Assembly: GCA_023419055.1 (NCBI GenBank)
Contig: JAEZYO010000212.1
Location: forward strand, 1 to 10,493
Direction of reading: 5' to 3'
Length of the DNA stretch: 10,493 nt
Source: Pseudomonadota bacterium
GTDB lineage: Bacteria; Myxococcota; Polyangia; Polyangiales; Polyangiaceae
Shown here piece by piece: positions 1-5,992 of the stretch. The notes under the pieces are model-generated. The model worked only from the letters and a program-made list of their open reading frames with translations, ran no database searches and was not told the origin of the DNA. The stretch's first letter is position 1, and each line of letters opens with the position of its first letter. The translations under genes and the position numbers were made by a program.

Positions 1-2
1 CA

Positions 3-707
3 ACCGGCAGCGGTGGGAGCACCAGCACCGGAGGCAGCGGTGTCGGTGGCTCACCGAGCGTCTGCTCGCTGCCGCCAGAAACGGGTCCGTGCAACGCCGC
101 TGTTCGACGTTACTTCCACAACCCGAAAACCGGCCTTTGCGAGCCGTTCACCTACGGTGGCTGCGGCGGCAACGAGAACAATTTCGAGACCTTCGTGGAT
201 TGTGCGGCGGCGTGCGGGAGCCTCGCGCTCGACACGTGCGAACAGAACTCCGACTGCGTGCTCGAGCCGGCGGGCTGTTGTGCCTGTGGGGGCGAGACCA
301 CCGACGACTTCGTGGCGCTCAACCTCTTGCGGGTGGAGGACTACCACACGACACAGGGCTGCAGCGACGTGCTCTGCGGTCCTTGTGAAGAACCGCCTCC
401 GTACGGCGCGGTTCCTCCATTCGTCGCGACGTGCGAGTCCGGTCGTTGTCAGGTGGTCGACTTGCTCGAGGCCGGCGTCCTTACTTGCGAGCAAGACTCG
501 GACTGCAGCCTCCGTTACGACGTCGGTTGCTGTGGAGGCTGCGGCACCGATCCGCGCCAATTCATCTCCATCGGCGACGAAGCGAAGCTGCAGGATCTGG
601 TGTGCCCGGACGAACCGGTCGGTTGCCCCGAGTGCGATCCGAGCCCGCCGTCCTGCTTGATGCCGAAGTGCGACACGGGCACGTGTGTGCTCACGGGGTG
701 TGAGTAG
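3..707 (+). CDS. Kunitz/BPTI-domain cysteine-rich secreted-type protein, 5' end outside window
   Basis: The frame is open from the left edge and ends at TAG 705-707, so the true start and any signal peptide lie outside; 234 residues are visible. Visible residues 1-19 are a Gly/Ser/Thr linker. Residues 21-71 match the Kunitz cysteine pattern exactly: C21-x8-C30-x15-C46-x7-C54-x12-C67-x3-C71, with the conserved RRYF, YGGC and NNF features. The predicted P1 residue after C30 is Asn31, not the Lys/Arg of trypsin inhibitors, with Ala at P1'. Two related modules follow (about 79-149 and 162-228), each beginning C-E-Q-N/D-S-D-C, followed by a CC pair, then C, then further cysteines in the same order. 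By family knowledge Kunitz domains inhibit serine proteases by inserting the P1 loop into the active site. An extracellular or surface role is inferred from the many cysteines. The GTG at 195 is inside the Kunitz domain and is not a credible start. It converges on rsmI with 3 bp between stops. Confidence 0.88.
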   Translation, partial: TGSGGSTSTGGSGVGGSPSVCSLPPETGPCNAAVRRYFHNPKTGLCEPFTYGGCGGNENNFETFVDCAAACGSLALDTCEQNSDCVLEPAGCCACGGETTDDFVALNLLRVEDYHTTQGCSDVLCGPCEEPPPYGAVPPFVATCESGRCQVVDLLEAGVLTCEQDSDCSLRYDVGCCGGCGTDPRQFISIGDEAKLQDLVCPDEPVGCPECDPSPPSCLMPKCDTGTCVLTGCE

Positions 708-710
708 CGG

Positions 711-1547
711 CTAGCGCGAGCGCTTGATCGCCTCGACGCGCTCGTAGACTTCTCGACGTGGCAGGCGGAAGCGCGCAGCGAGGTCGTCCGCGATCTCGCG
801 CGTGCGCGCTCCGGACGCGAGCCGCGCGTGAATCTCGTGCTCGAGCTCGGCTTCCGACGGCGCCGCCGGCTCGAGCTCGCCCTCGCTCGCCTGGTCGACG
901 ACGAGCGTGATCTCGCCGCGCCAATCTTGCTTCCGAGCGAGCTCCGCCAGCGTGCCGCGCAAGGTCTCTTCGTGGAGCTTCGTGATCTCCCGGCACACGA
1001 CGGCGCGCCTTTCCGGCAGCGTCTCGGCGAGCTCGCCCAACGTCTTCTCGATGCGCTCGGGGGACTCGAAGAGCACGACCGGCTCGAGCGCCCGGCGGAT
1101 GCGCTCGAGGCTCGCCTCGCGCGCCTTGCCTTGCCTCGGAAGAAAACCGAGGAACAGGAACGGCCCCTCCACGAGGCCGCTCACCGAGACCGCCGCCGTG
1201 ACCGCGCTCGGGCCCGGGATCGGGACAACGGCGATCCCGCTCGCGACCGCGGCGCTGATCAGGCGCGCTCCGGGATCGCTCACGCCCGGGACGCCGGCGT
1301 CGGTCACGAGGGCCGCGCTCTCGCCGGCGACGAGGCGCGCGACCACGCTCGCGATGGCGTCATCCGAGGCGTGGGCGTCGAGCCGTGAGAGCTCTTTGCC
1401 GGTGATGGCGAGGTGGCTCAAGAGGCCGCGGGTACGTCGCGTGTCCTCGGCCAACACGAGGCCGACCTCGCGCAGCGTCGCCGCCGCGCGCTCGCTCAGA
1501 TCAGCGAGGTTGCCGATGGGCGTGGCGACGATGTAGAGCGTCGACAC
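711..1547 (-). CDS. rsmI: 16S rRNA (cytidine(1402)-2'-O)-methyltransferase RsmI
   Basis: RsmI uses SAM to methylate the ribose 2'-OH of C1402 in the 16S rRNA decoding centre; it is cytosolic. The 278-residue protein has the family's usual length. It shows the tetrapyrrole-methylase-fold signatures in order: LYIVATPIGNLADLS (4-18), AEDTRRT (33-39), VTDAGVPGVSDPG (81-93), VVPIPGPSAVTA (107-118), FLGFLPRQGK (132-141) and LFESPERI (159-166). Residues about 234-276 resemble the small C-terminal helix-turn-helix tail of the family. The start is GTG 1547, placing the LYIVATPIG core three residues in, as usual; I see no properly spaced Shine-Dalgarno (GAG abuts the GTG). It lies 9 bp downstream of the rpoH-like stop on the same strand, so co-transcription is likely. 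The stop is 3 bp from the convergent Kunitz gene stop, leaving no space for a hairpin terminator. Confidence 0.95.
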   Translation of the reverse strand: MSTLYIVATPIGNLADLSERAAATLREVGLVLAEDTRRTRGLLSHLAITGKELSRLDAHASDDAIASVVARLVAGESAALVTDAGVPGVSDPGARLISAAVASGIAVVPIPGPSAVTAAVSVSGLVEGPFLFLGFLPRQGKAREASLERIRRALEPVVLFESPERIEKTLGELAETLPERRAVVCREITKLHEETLRGTLAELARKQDWRGEITLVVDQASEGELEPAAPSEAELEHEIHARLASGARTREIADDLAARFRLPRREVYERVEAIKRSR

Positions 1548-1556
1548 CTCGGCGCG

Positions 1557-2705
1557 TCAGCCGACGCCCACGGCGTCGCCGAGCTTCTCCTTCAGGTACT
1601 CGCGCAAACGCCCGGCGAGCCGCGCTTCGAGCTGGCGCACGCGCTCTCGCGAGATGCCGAACTCGTCACCGAGCTCTTGCAGGGTGAGAGGCTCGTCGGC
1701 GATCAGGCGCTTCTCGAAGATGGCGACGTCCTTGCCGCTCAAAGTCTGCCGGAACTCGTCCAGCCGCTCGTGCAGGAGCTCCGAGAGCTCGAGGCTCTCG
1801 GCCATCTGATCGGGTGACGCGCCTTCGCCGGGCAGGAGCTCGAGCCGCGTCGCGCTCTTGCCCTCGCCTTCGTTGACCGGCGTATCGAGCGAGGCGTCAC
1901 CCCGCGAGAGGCGGCGATCCATCTCGATCACCTCGCTCTCCTCGACGTTCAGGCGCTTCGCGATCTCCTCGTGCGTGGGCTCGACGCCCATGGCCGTCAG
2001 CTTCGCCTTCTCCTTGCTCAGGTTGAAGAAGAGCTTGCGTTGCGCCTGCGTGGTGCCGATCTTCACCATGCGCCAGTTGTTCAGGATGAAGCGCAGCATG
2101 TACGCCCGGATCCACCAGGCGGCGTAGCTCGAGAGCTTCACCCCTCGGTACGGGTCGTAGCGCTTCACCGCCTGCATGAGCCCGATGTTCCCCTCCTGGA
2201 TGAGGTCCATCATGTTCTTGTAGGCGCGGCGGTACTCGTACGCGATCTTGACCACGAGGCGCAGGTTGGCGGTCACGAGGCGCTTGGCGATGTCGACGTC
2301 CTGCCCCTTGCCGTACTCGACCGCCAGGCGATGCTCTTCGTCCGGAGAGAGCAGCGGGTGCCGCTGCACCTCGCGCATGTAGGCCTGCAGGGCGTCGTAG
2401 CGGGTGAGCGCCGAGCTCTTGCCTTCGCTCGGCTCGCCGCTCTCGTCTTCGTCGTACCCTTCGGCGCCTTCGCTCTGAGACTCGACCGGCTCGTCTTCGA
2501 GCACCTCGGCGGTCGTATCGAGCACCTCGCCGTCGTCGACGTCTTCCTGTGACGCGTCGTCCGACTCCTCGGGCTCGTCGGCGCCCGAGCGCGCCTCGAC
2601 CTCGTCGTCATCCTTGGAACGGCTGGTTGCCTTGGGCTTCTTTTCGGCACGCGCACGCCGCGCCGGCGCCGGGGGTTGCCCCTGCGACTCCAATTTCTTC
2701 GCCAC
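1557..2705 (-). CDS. rpoH: RNA polymerase sigma-32 (RpoH/SigB-SigC-like) factor with acidic N-terminal tail
   Basis: This is a sigma-70-family factor of the RpoH type, which directs RNA polymerase to stress promoters; in Myxococcus relatives of this type (SigB, SigC) act in starvation and development. With the start at 2705 it has 382 residues. Residues 31-96 are very acidic with few hydrophobics and are probably disordered. Region 1.2 begins near 103 (YDALQAYMREV), region 2 spans about 138-210 with AKRLVTANLRLVV, DLIQEGNIGLMQAV and SSYAAWWIRAYM, the RpoH box is at 222-230 (QRKLFFNLS), and the region-4 helix-turn-helix is at about 341-360 (LTLQELGDEFGISRERVRQL). The frame stays open to another GTG at 2798 (413 residues). 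I prefer 2705 because GAGG sits 4 nt upstream, while the extra 31 residues look non-conserved and have no spaced Shine-Dalgarno. E. coli RpoH is about 284 residues, so the tail accounts for the excess. The exact paralogue within the RpoH group cannot be told from sequence alone. Confidence 0.92.
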   Translation of the reverse strand: MAKKLESQGQPPAPARRARAEKKPKATSRSKDDDEVEARSGADEPEESDDASQEDVDDGEVLDTTAEVLEDEPVESQSEGAEGYDEDESGEPSEGKSSALTRYDALQAYMREVQRHPLLSPDEEHRLAVEYGKGQDVDIAKRLVTANLRLVVKIAYEYRRAYKNMMDLIQEGNIGLMQAVKRYDPYRGVKLSSYAAWWIRAYMLRFILNNWRMVKIGTTQAQRKLFFNLSKEKAKLTAMGVEPTHEEIAKRLNVEESEVIEMDRRLSRGDASLDTPVNEGEGKSATRLELLPGEGASPDQMAESLELSELLHERLDEFRQTLSGKDVAIFEKRLIADEPLTLQELGDEFGISRERVRQLEARLAGRLREYLKEKLGDAVGVG

Positions 2706-2713
2706 TTTTCCTC
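2706..2713 (-). promoter_or_regulatory. Ribosome binding site deciding the sigma-factor start
   Basis: On the minus strand this reads GAGGAAAA directly before GTG 2705, with GAGG 4 nt from the start codon. It is the only recognisable Shine-Dalgarno near either candidate start of the sigma factor and is the main reason for choosing 2705 over GTG 2798. The spacing is slightly short, so the choice is probable, not certain. Confidence 0.5.
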
Positions 2714-2884
2714 GAGCTCGGCCTCGTCTTGAAGGGTGCCGTGGAGCGTGTGACGCGGGAAGGTTGGCGTCAAGTTTGCGTTGGGGGGGATAGCCCACAC
2801 CTCTAGCGGATTTTACCTGCCGGCCCCAGGCTACATCGGCGCTGTGAGACCTTCCTCGAGTCTGCTACAGATCGAACTCGGAAA

Positions 2885-2890
2885 GAGGGG
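2885..2890 (+). promoter_or_regulatory. Strong Shine-Dalgarno of the receiver-domain gene
   Basis: GAGGGG lies 5 nt before ATG 2896. It is among the clearest ribosome binding sites in the window and fixes the start of the response regulator, including its N-terminal extension. Confidence 0.65.
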
Positions 2891-2895
2891 ACACC

Positions 2896-3375
2896 ATGAC
2901 GCGGCAAGCTCTGCTGCACGAGGCAACGACTGAGGCGGACAAAGGTTACCTGGAGCCGAGGGATCGCTCCGAGGTCGCGCGAAGGCCACGCCCTCGCGCT
3001 CGCATCCTGATCGTGGACGACGAGCCGTTGTTCGGCCAGACGATCAGCCTGCTCCTCGGCGTCGAGCACGAGGTGGTCGTCGAGCACTCGGGAAGGGGCG
3101 CGCTCGTGCGACTCACGAACGATGCCGATTTCGACCTGGTGCTGTGTGATCTTTCGCTGCCGGACATGAACGGTCCGCAGATCTACGAGCGGGTTTCTCA
3201 GCAGCGGCCGGACCTCGGGCAACGCTTCGTCTTCGTGACCGGCGGAGCCTTCACGGAGTCCACGCGCGAGTTCATGGAACGACACAACGGCCTCAGCCTG
3301 GAGAAGCCGTTTCGCATCAGCGAGCTCGAGCGTTTGCTCGACCTCGTGTGCGCTCGCTCCAAGATCAGCGCTTGA
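2896..3375 (+). CDS. Single-domain (CheY-like) response regulator
   Basis: The 159-residue protein is a stand-alone receiver domain with a 35-residue N-terminal extension. The core begins RILIVDDEP (36-44), giving the acidic Mg2+ pair D41/D42. The phospho-acceptor is D85 in LVLCDLSLPDMNG, the switch Thr is T115 in FVFVTGG, and the invariant Lys is K137 in EKPF. All phosphorylation residues are present, so it should accept phosphate from a histidine kinase. No DNA-binding or catalytic output domain follows, so it is likely to act through protein partners or as a phosphorelay intermediate, as many free receivers do in myxobacteria. No kinase gene is in the window, making it an orphan here. The start ATG 2896 has a strong GAGGGG 5 nt upstream. 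The gene is divergent from the RpoH-like sigma factor, and its last 11 bp overlap the 3' end of the convergent lipoprotein gene. Confidence 0.92.
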   Translation: MTRQALLHEATTEADKGYLEPRDRSEVARRPRPRARILIVDDEPLFGQTISLLLGVEHEVVVEHSGRGALVRLTNDADFDLVLCDLSLPDMNGPQIYERVSQQRPDLGQRFVFVTGGAFTESTREFMERHNGLSLEKPFRISELERLLDLVCARSKISA

Positions 3376-4123
3376 GGTCGACCTTGTGACCGGGGACGGG
3401 CGGCGTCCCCAAAAAGACCACCGTGTCGAAGTACGCCTTCTCGTAGGTCTTGGTCGACGCCGCGAGGTCGTAGACGAAGCCCCAGTCGAGGCCCTCCGCC
3501 GCCGAGACGAAGATCACCCGCGACTGTGAGCAGGCCTTCGCCAGGCGCTCGATGGTCTCGCCGGTCATGGTGAGATCAGGACCCGCCATGCCCTTCTGAC
3601 GCTTGCCGGCGGCGCCGCCGCTCAGCTTCCACACCGCCGTGCCGCGATCCTCGGTGACCATGGCGACCACGCTGCACGACGGTACGTCGCCGACGGCGTT
3701 CTCGGGGACGAACGCCACCTCGGTCGGGAAATCTTTGCGCGATTCGGTCTTGATCGTGACCGGCTTCGAGCCGAGAGCGCCGAGCTCTTCCAAGAACGCC
3801 GCGACGTGGAGGGGCTTGGCGACGCGATCCACGAGCAGGGTCGAAGGCTTGCTCGCGAAATGCTCGCGGTTCTGCTCGAGCTCGGCTTTGAGCTTCGCGC
3901 GGCCCTCCCGCTGCTCGAGCAAGGCTCGCGCAAACCCGACCTTGGGGCCCAGCGAGTCGATGCTGAGCTCGGGGGTCCCCTTGGGTTTCGGCGTCTCCGT
4001 GATGGGAGGCGGCTGTTTGGCCTGGTCCGGCGGTGGATCGAACGGGTTCTTCTTCGGTGGCGCGTCGCAGCCGGCGAGCACGGACGAAGCGATCAGGGCA
4101 CCGAACCAGGCCAGCTGCTTCAT
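3365..4123 (-). CDS. Lipoprotein with two predicted ExbD/TolR-like periplasmic domains
   Basis: This 252-residue protein starts with a type II signal peptide (MKQLAWFG...) and lipobox LAGC with Cys19, so it should be lipidated and membrane-tethered. Residues 20-50 are a Pro/Lys-rich linker. I do not recognise a named family, but both halves resemble the periplasmic domain of ExbD/TolR. Near residues 52-126, TLLVDRVAKPLHVAAFLEEL is followed by PVTIKT; near 148-240, TGETIERLAKA is followed by RVIFVSAAEGLDWGFVYDLA and FDTVVFLG. In ExbD this is the pattern of a strand with a charged turn, a helix carrying V-M-x-x-L, and a last strand IxLV. The ExbD transmembrane helix and its Asp are absent, so it cannot be a normal proton-channel subunit. 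The ATG at 4123 shares its A with the upstream stop (TGATG), and GAGGA lies 9 nt upstream inside the preceding gene, so translational coupling is likely. The ExbD-like reading is by eye. Confidence 0.8.
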   Translation of the reverse strand: MKQLAWFGALIASSVLAGCDAPPKKNPFDPPPDQAKQPPPITETPKPKGTPELSIDSLGPKVGFARALLEQREGRAKLKAELEQNREHFASKPSTLLVDRVAKPLHVAAFLEELGALGSKPVTIKTESRKDFPTEVAFVPENAVGDVPSCSVVAMVTEDRGTAVWKLSGGAAGKRQKGMAGPDLTMTGETIERLAKACSQSRVIFVSAAEGLDWGFVYDLAASTKTYEKAYFDTVVFLGTPPVPGHKVDLKR

Positions 4124-4926
4124 CAGCGCAGGTCCTCGCAGAAGGCGCTCTCCGCCGTGAGGCGCACCCGGCTCACGCAGATGCCGCTCGTCGCTTCACG
4201 CGGCTTCGCGCAAAGGTGGGACTGACACTCCTCGTTCACCTTGCAATCGTCGCCGGTCTCCTTGCGCTCGACGCACGTCCCGGTTTCCTCGCCCGCCGGC
4301 ACCTCGCAGAGGAGCGACGGATCGCACTCGGAGTCGAAGGTGCACTCGTCGTCCAGCGCCTTCTGCGCCAGGCAGTTCTTCCCGTTGCAGTAGAAGCCGG
4401 TGGCGCACACCTCGGCGGCGCCCTTGCAACTGAAGCCGCCGCTGACCTCTTCGGGGATCTGGCAGGTGCCGTCCGAGGCGTCCGCCTTGATGATGCACTT
4501 CAGCCCCTCGAGCGTGTTGCACTCCGTAGTGTCCGTACAGACTTCGCCCTCGTCACCCAGGCCCTTGATCAGTCGATCACACGGCTCTGCCAGCTGAAGC
4601 ACGAGTGCGAGCTCGTCCGGGGTGAGATCCGCATCCTCGTACGCGTCTGCGACCGCATCGAGGCAAGCCTTCGCGTTCTTCGGATCGTAGCCGAAGGGGA
4701 TCAGGTCCACGCAGCGCGCTGCCTGGCTCTCGACGCAGGCCTCGGTGCTCTCCGCGCCGCAAGCGGAGACGACCTCGTCGTTGCAGGCGGCCTTCGCCCA
4801 TTCCTCACAGAACGCGGCCCTGGTCTTGACCGATGATCCGCTGTCCGCCGCGCCGGGGCCAGGCTCGCTCCCCGAGCACCCACAGAACCAACTCAAGACG
4901 ATACCGAAGGCTAAGGCTCGCTTCAT
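4123..4926 (-). CDS. Cysteine-rich repeat lipoprotein (Dickkopf-like Cys spacing)
   Basis: The 267-residue protein begins with a short hydrophobic signal (MKRALAFGIVLSWFCGC), with probable lipidation at Cys17 (or Cys15); the lipobox is atypical because Phe or Cys precede Gly. After an acidic Gly/Pro/Ser linker, residues 37-120 look helical with paired cysteines (40, 48, 56, 64, 72, 88, 116). Four cysteine units follow: C130/136/144/155, C167/174/180/185, C195/201/207/218 and C228/234/239/250, mostly of the form G-x-x-C-x5-C-x4-7-C-x10-C. Myxobacterial proteins with this spacing are often tagged as Dickkopf-N-like cysteine-rich. The function is unknown; an envelope-exposed, disulfide-stabilised role is inferred. 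The start ATG 4926 has GGGAG 7 nt upstream and is followed by a signal peptide. The frame stays open to 5565, but that extension is antisense to the protease gene and is rejected. It is the first gene of a coupled pair with 3365-4123. Confidence 0.85.
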   Translation of the reverse strand: MKRALAFGIVLSWFCGCSGSEPGPGAADSGSSVKTRAAFCEEWAKAACNDEVVSACGAESTEACVESQAARCVDLIPFGYDPKNAKACLDAVADAYEDADLTPDELALVLQLAEPCDRLIKGLGDEGEVCTDTTECNTLEGLKCIIKADASDGTCQIPEEVSGGFSCKGAAEVCATGFYCNGKNCLAQKALDDECTFDSECDPSLLCEVPAGEETGTCVERKETGDDCKVNEECQSHLCAKPREATSGICVSRVRLTAESAFCEDLR

Positions 4927-4948
4927 GGCTTTTCTCCCGAGAACATAC

Positions 4949-4977
4949 CCCGGGCCCGGGCATTTGTTTTGTTTTTT
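4949..4977 (+). terminator. Possible weak terminator-like GC palindrome with T-rich run
   Basis: CCCGGGCCCGGG (4949-4960) is a perfect 12-bp palindrome that can fold as a 4-bp stem with a 4-nt loop. It is followed on the plus strand by a T-rich run with two G interruptions (4963-4977). Read on the plus strand this resembles a weak Rho-independent terminator, yet no plus-strand gene ends here. It might block antisense transcripts, or be a protein-binding palindrome in the leader of the minus-strand lipoprotein gene, 22 bp before its start codon. The stem is short, so the call is tentative. Confidence 0.25.
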
Positions 4978-5012
4978 GGTTGGCGCCGACCTACGCGAGG
5001 GGGACGCCGCGC

Positions 5013-5028
5013 CAAGACGCGCATCTTG
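5013..5028. repeat. 16-bp near-palindrome, candidate operator
   Basis: CAAGACGCGCATCTTG equals its reverse complement except for one mismatched pair (fifth base from each end). It lies between divergent genes, 85 bp from the lipoprotein start and 81 bp from the protease start, a usual place for a dimeric repressor or activator site. No regulator gene adjoins it, so the binding protein is unknown. Confidence 0.35.
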
Positions 5029-5088
5029 ATACGAAAAGAACGGAGCGGTCCTGCCATTGAGCCCTTCTCCCCGGCGTAAACTTCGACC

Positions 5089-5103
5089 GCGGCCTTCGGC
5101 CGC
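5089..5103 (+). promoter_or_regulatory. Hairpin immediately upstream of the CPBP protease start
   Basis: GCGGCC-TTC-GGCCGC forms a perfect 6-bp GC stem with a 3-nt loop, ending 6 nt before ATG 5110. It occupies the place where a Shine-Dalgarno is expected, and none is visible there. In an mRNA leader it could mask ribosome access; with a transcription start inside or after it, the message would be nearly leaderless. It could also be chance in such GC-rich DNA. Confidence 0.35.
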
Positions 5104-5109
5104 TCGCGG

Positions 5110-5985
5110 ATGCTCGTGAAGACCCCGGCCTCGCGGGAACTCTCCCCCTCGCGGGGAGTCTGGATCTGGCTCCTGTCCGTCGTGCTCGTCGCCGTCGCGG
5201 CGCTCGTGGTGACGCTCGCCGCGCTCGGGGTCGCGCTCCTCTCGGGGCTCTCGCTGTCCTCCGCGGAGGAGCTCCTGTTCGGCAGGTCCGGCGCCTCTCC
5301 GCTCATTTCGAGTCCGGCCTGGATCTTGGCCGCTATCGCCGTGAACGAGCTCGCGGTGCTCGCCTCCGTTTCTCTCGGGACTCGGAGCGTCGAGCTCACG
5401 CTGTCGGACGTCTTGCCACGTCCGCCGACGAGTCGCGGCAAGCTCGCCGCGAGCGTCGCGCTCGTCTTCGGCCTGGCGCCGCTCGCGCAGCTCTCGGCCG
5501 ATCTCGTGACGCGCCTTCTCGAGCGAGAGGCCTACCCGGAGGAGGTGGTGAGGACGTTGGGGCAAGAGACGAACGCGCTCCTATTCCTGGTCGCGCTCGT
5601 CTTCGTGGGGCTCTTGCCCGCGCTCTGCGAAGAGGCACTCTTCCGCGGCTTCTTGATGCGCTGTTTCGAGCGGCTCGGGGCCGTGGCGAGCATCCTGGTC
5701 ACGAGCCTGCTCTTCGCGTTGTTGCACCTCGAGCCGAGCCAGATCGCCGGCACCTTCGTGCTCGGTTTGGGCTTCGGGTTCGTGCGCCGGGCAACGGGCT
5801 CGATCGTGCCGTGCGTGCTTTCGCACGCGGTCTACAACGCCGCCGTCGTGGCGAGCGCGCGCCTCGCGCCGGAAGGCTCTACGCGAGCCATCGGGGCGCT
5901 CGCGGTGGCGCTCGGCCTCGGCGTTTCCGCCGCGGCGGCTTTTTGGCTGCTGCGGCCGGACCCCGCGCCACGGCAGGCGCTATAG
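5110..5985 (+). CDS. CPBP-family intramembrane glutamic protease (CAAX-protease-like)
   Basis: This 291-residue integral membrane protein belongs to the CPBP/Abi (Rce1-like) family, which cleaves substrates within the membrane using a glutamate and histidines. The family motifs are intact: EExxxR at E174-E175-x3-R179 (EEALFR), FxxxH at F202-H206 (FALLH) and HxxxN at H239-N243 (HAVYN). Hydrophobic segments occur near 18-46, 69-88, 112-130, 158-173, 190-206, 213-225 and 258-281, giving about seven or eight membrane spans. The ATG at 5110 is the first start after an in-frame TAA at 5077; no clear Shine-Dalgarno precedes it, and GTG 5116 is an alternative. In bacteria such proteases process prenylated or peptide substrates or confer immunity to bacteriocins; the substrate here is unknown. 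The stop is 7 bp before the Tat esterase gene, so it heads a three-gene unit. Confidence 0.92.
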   Translation: MLVKTPASRELSPSRGVWIWLLSVVLVAVAALVVTLAALGVALLSGLSLSSAEELLFGRSGASPLISSPAWILAAIAVNELAVLASVSLGTRSVELTLSDVLPRPPTSRGKLAASVALVFGLAPLAQLSADLVTRLLEREAYPEEVVRTLGQETNALLFLVALVFVGLLPALCEEALFRGFLMRCFERLGAVASILVTSLLFALLHLEPSQIAGTFVLGLGFGFVRRATGSIVPCVLSHAVYNAAVVASARLAPEGSTRAIGALAVALGLGVSAAAAFWLLRPDPAPRQAL

Positions 5986-5992
5986 TTCCGGC

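Larger units (their letters stand above)
2706..2895. other. Divergent intergenic region between sigma factor and response regulator
   Basis: These 190 bp separate two divergent start codons and must hold both promoters unless transcription starts further out. On the minus strand a TAAAAT hexamer (2810-2815) could be a -10 box, but nothing close to TTGACA lies 16-18 nt upstream. On the plus strand TACAGA at 2866-2871 precedes the response-regulator ribosome binding site, again without a convincing -35. I see no strong inverted repeat. If GTG 2798 is the true sigma-factor start, the gene-free part shrinks to 97 bp. Confidence 0.4.
4927..5109. other. Divergent intergenic region, lipoprotein pair versus protease operon
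   Basis: This 183-bp gene-free stretch carries the regulatory DNA for both flanking units. It contains a GC-only 12-bp palindrome next to a T-rich run, a 16-bp near-palindrome and a hairpin abutting the protease start, each listed separately. GGGAG at 4934-4938 (minus-strand reading) is the lipoprotein ribosome binding site. TTGATA at 5026-5031 resembles a plus-strand -35 box, but no matching -10 lies 16-18 nt downstream, so I do not call a promoter. Confidence 0.5.

Noticed and set aside
51..560. 169-residue minus-strand frame opposite the Kunitz protein.
   Set aside because: The plus strand carries the exact Kunitz pattern and ordered cysteine modules; the antisense product has no recognisable features.
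2745..2773. TTGACG (minus strand, 2768-2773) as a -35 box of the sigma-factor promoter.
   Set aside because: No -10-like hexamer 16-18 nt downstream (about 2/6 matches) and no sigma-32-type CCCCAT element.
4033..4836. 267-residue plus-strand frame opposite the lipoprotein pair.
   Set aside because: Shadow of the cysteine-rich gene; no ribosome binding site or domain, and the minus-strand genes have signal peptides and lipoboxes.
4927..5565. A 213-residue N-terminal extension of the cysteine-rich lipoprotein frame, starting at 5565.
   Set aside because: It lies antisense to the protease gene, is dominated by Arg/Glu/Gly as GC-rich shadows are, and would bury a clear signal peptide and Shine-Dalgarno at 4926.
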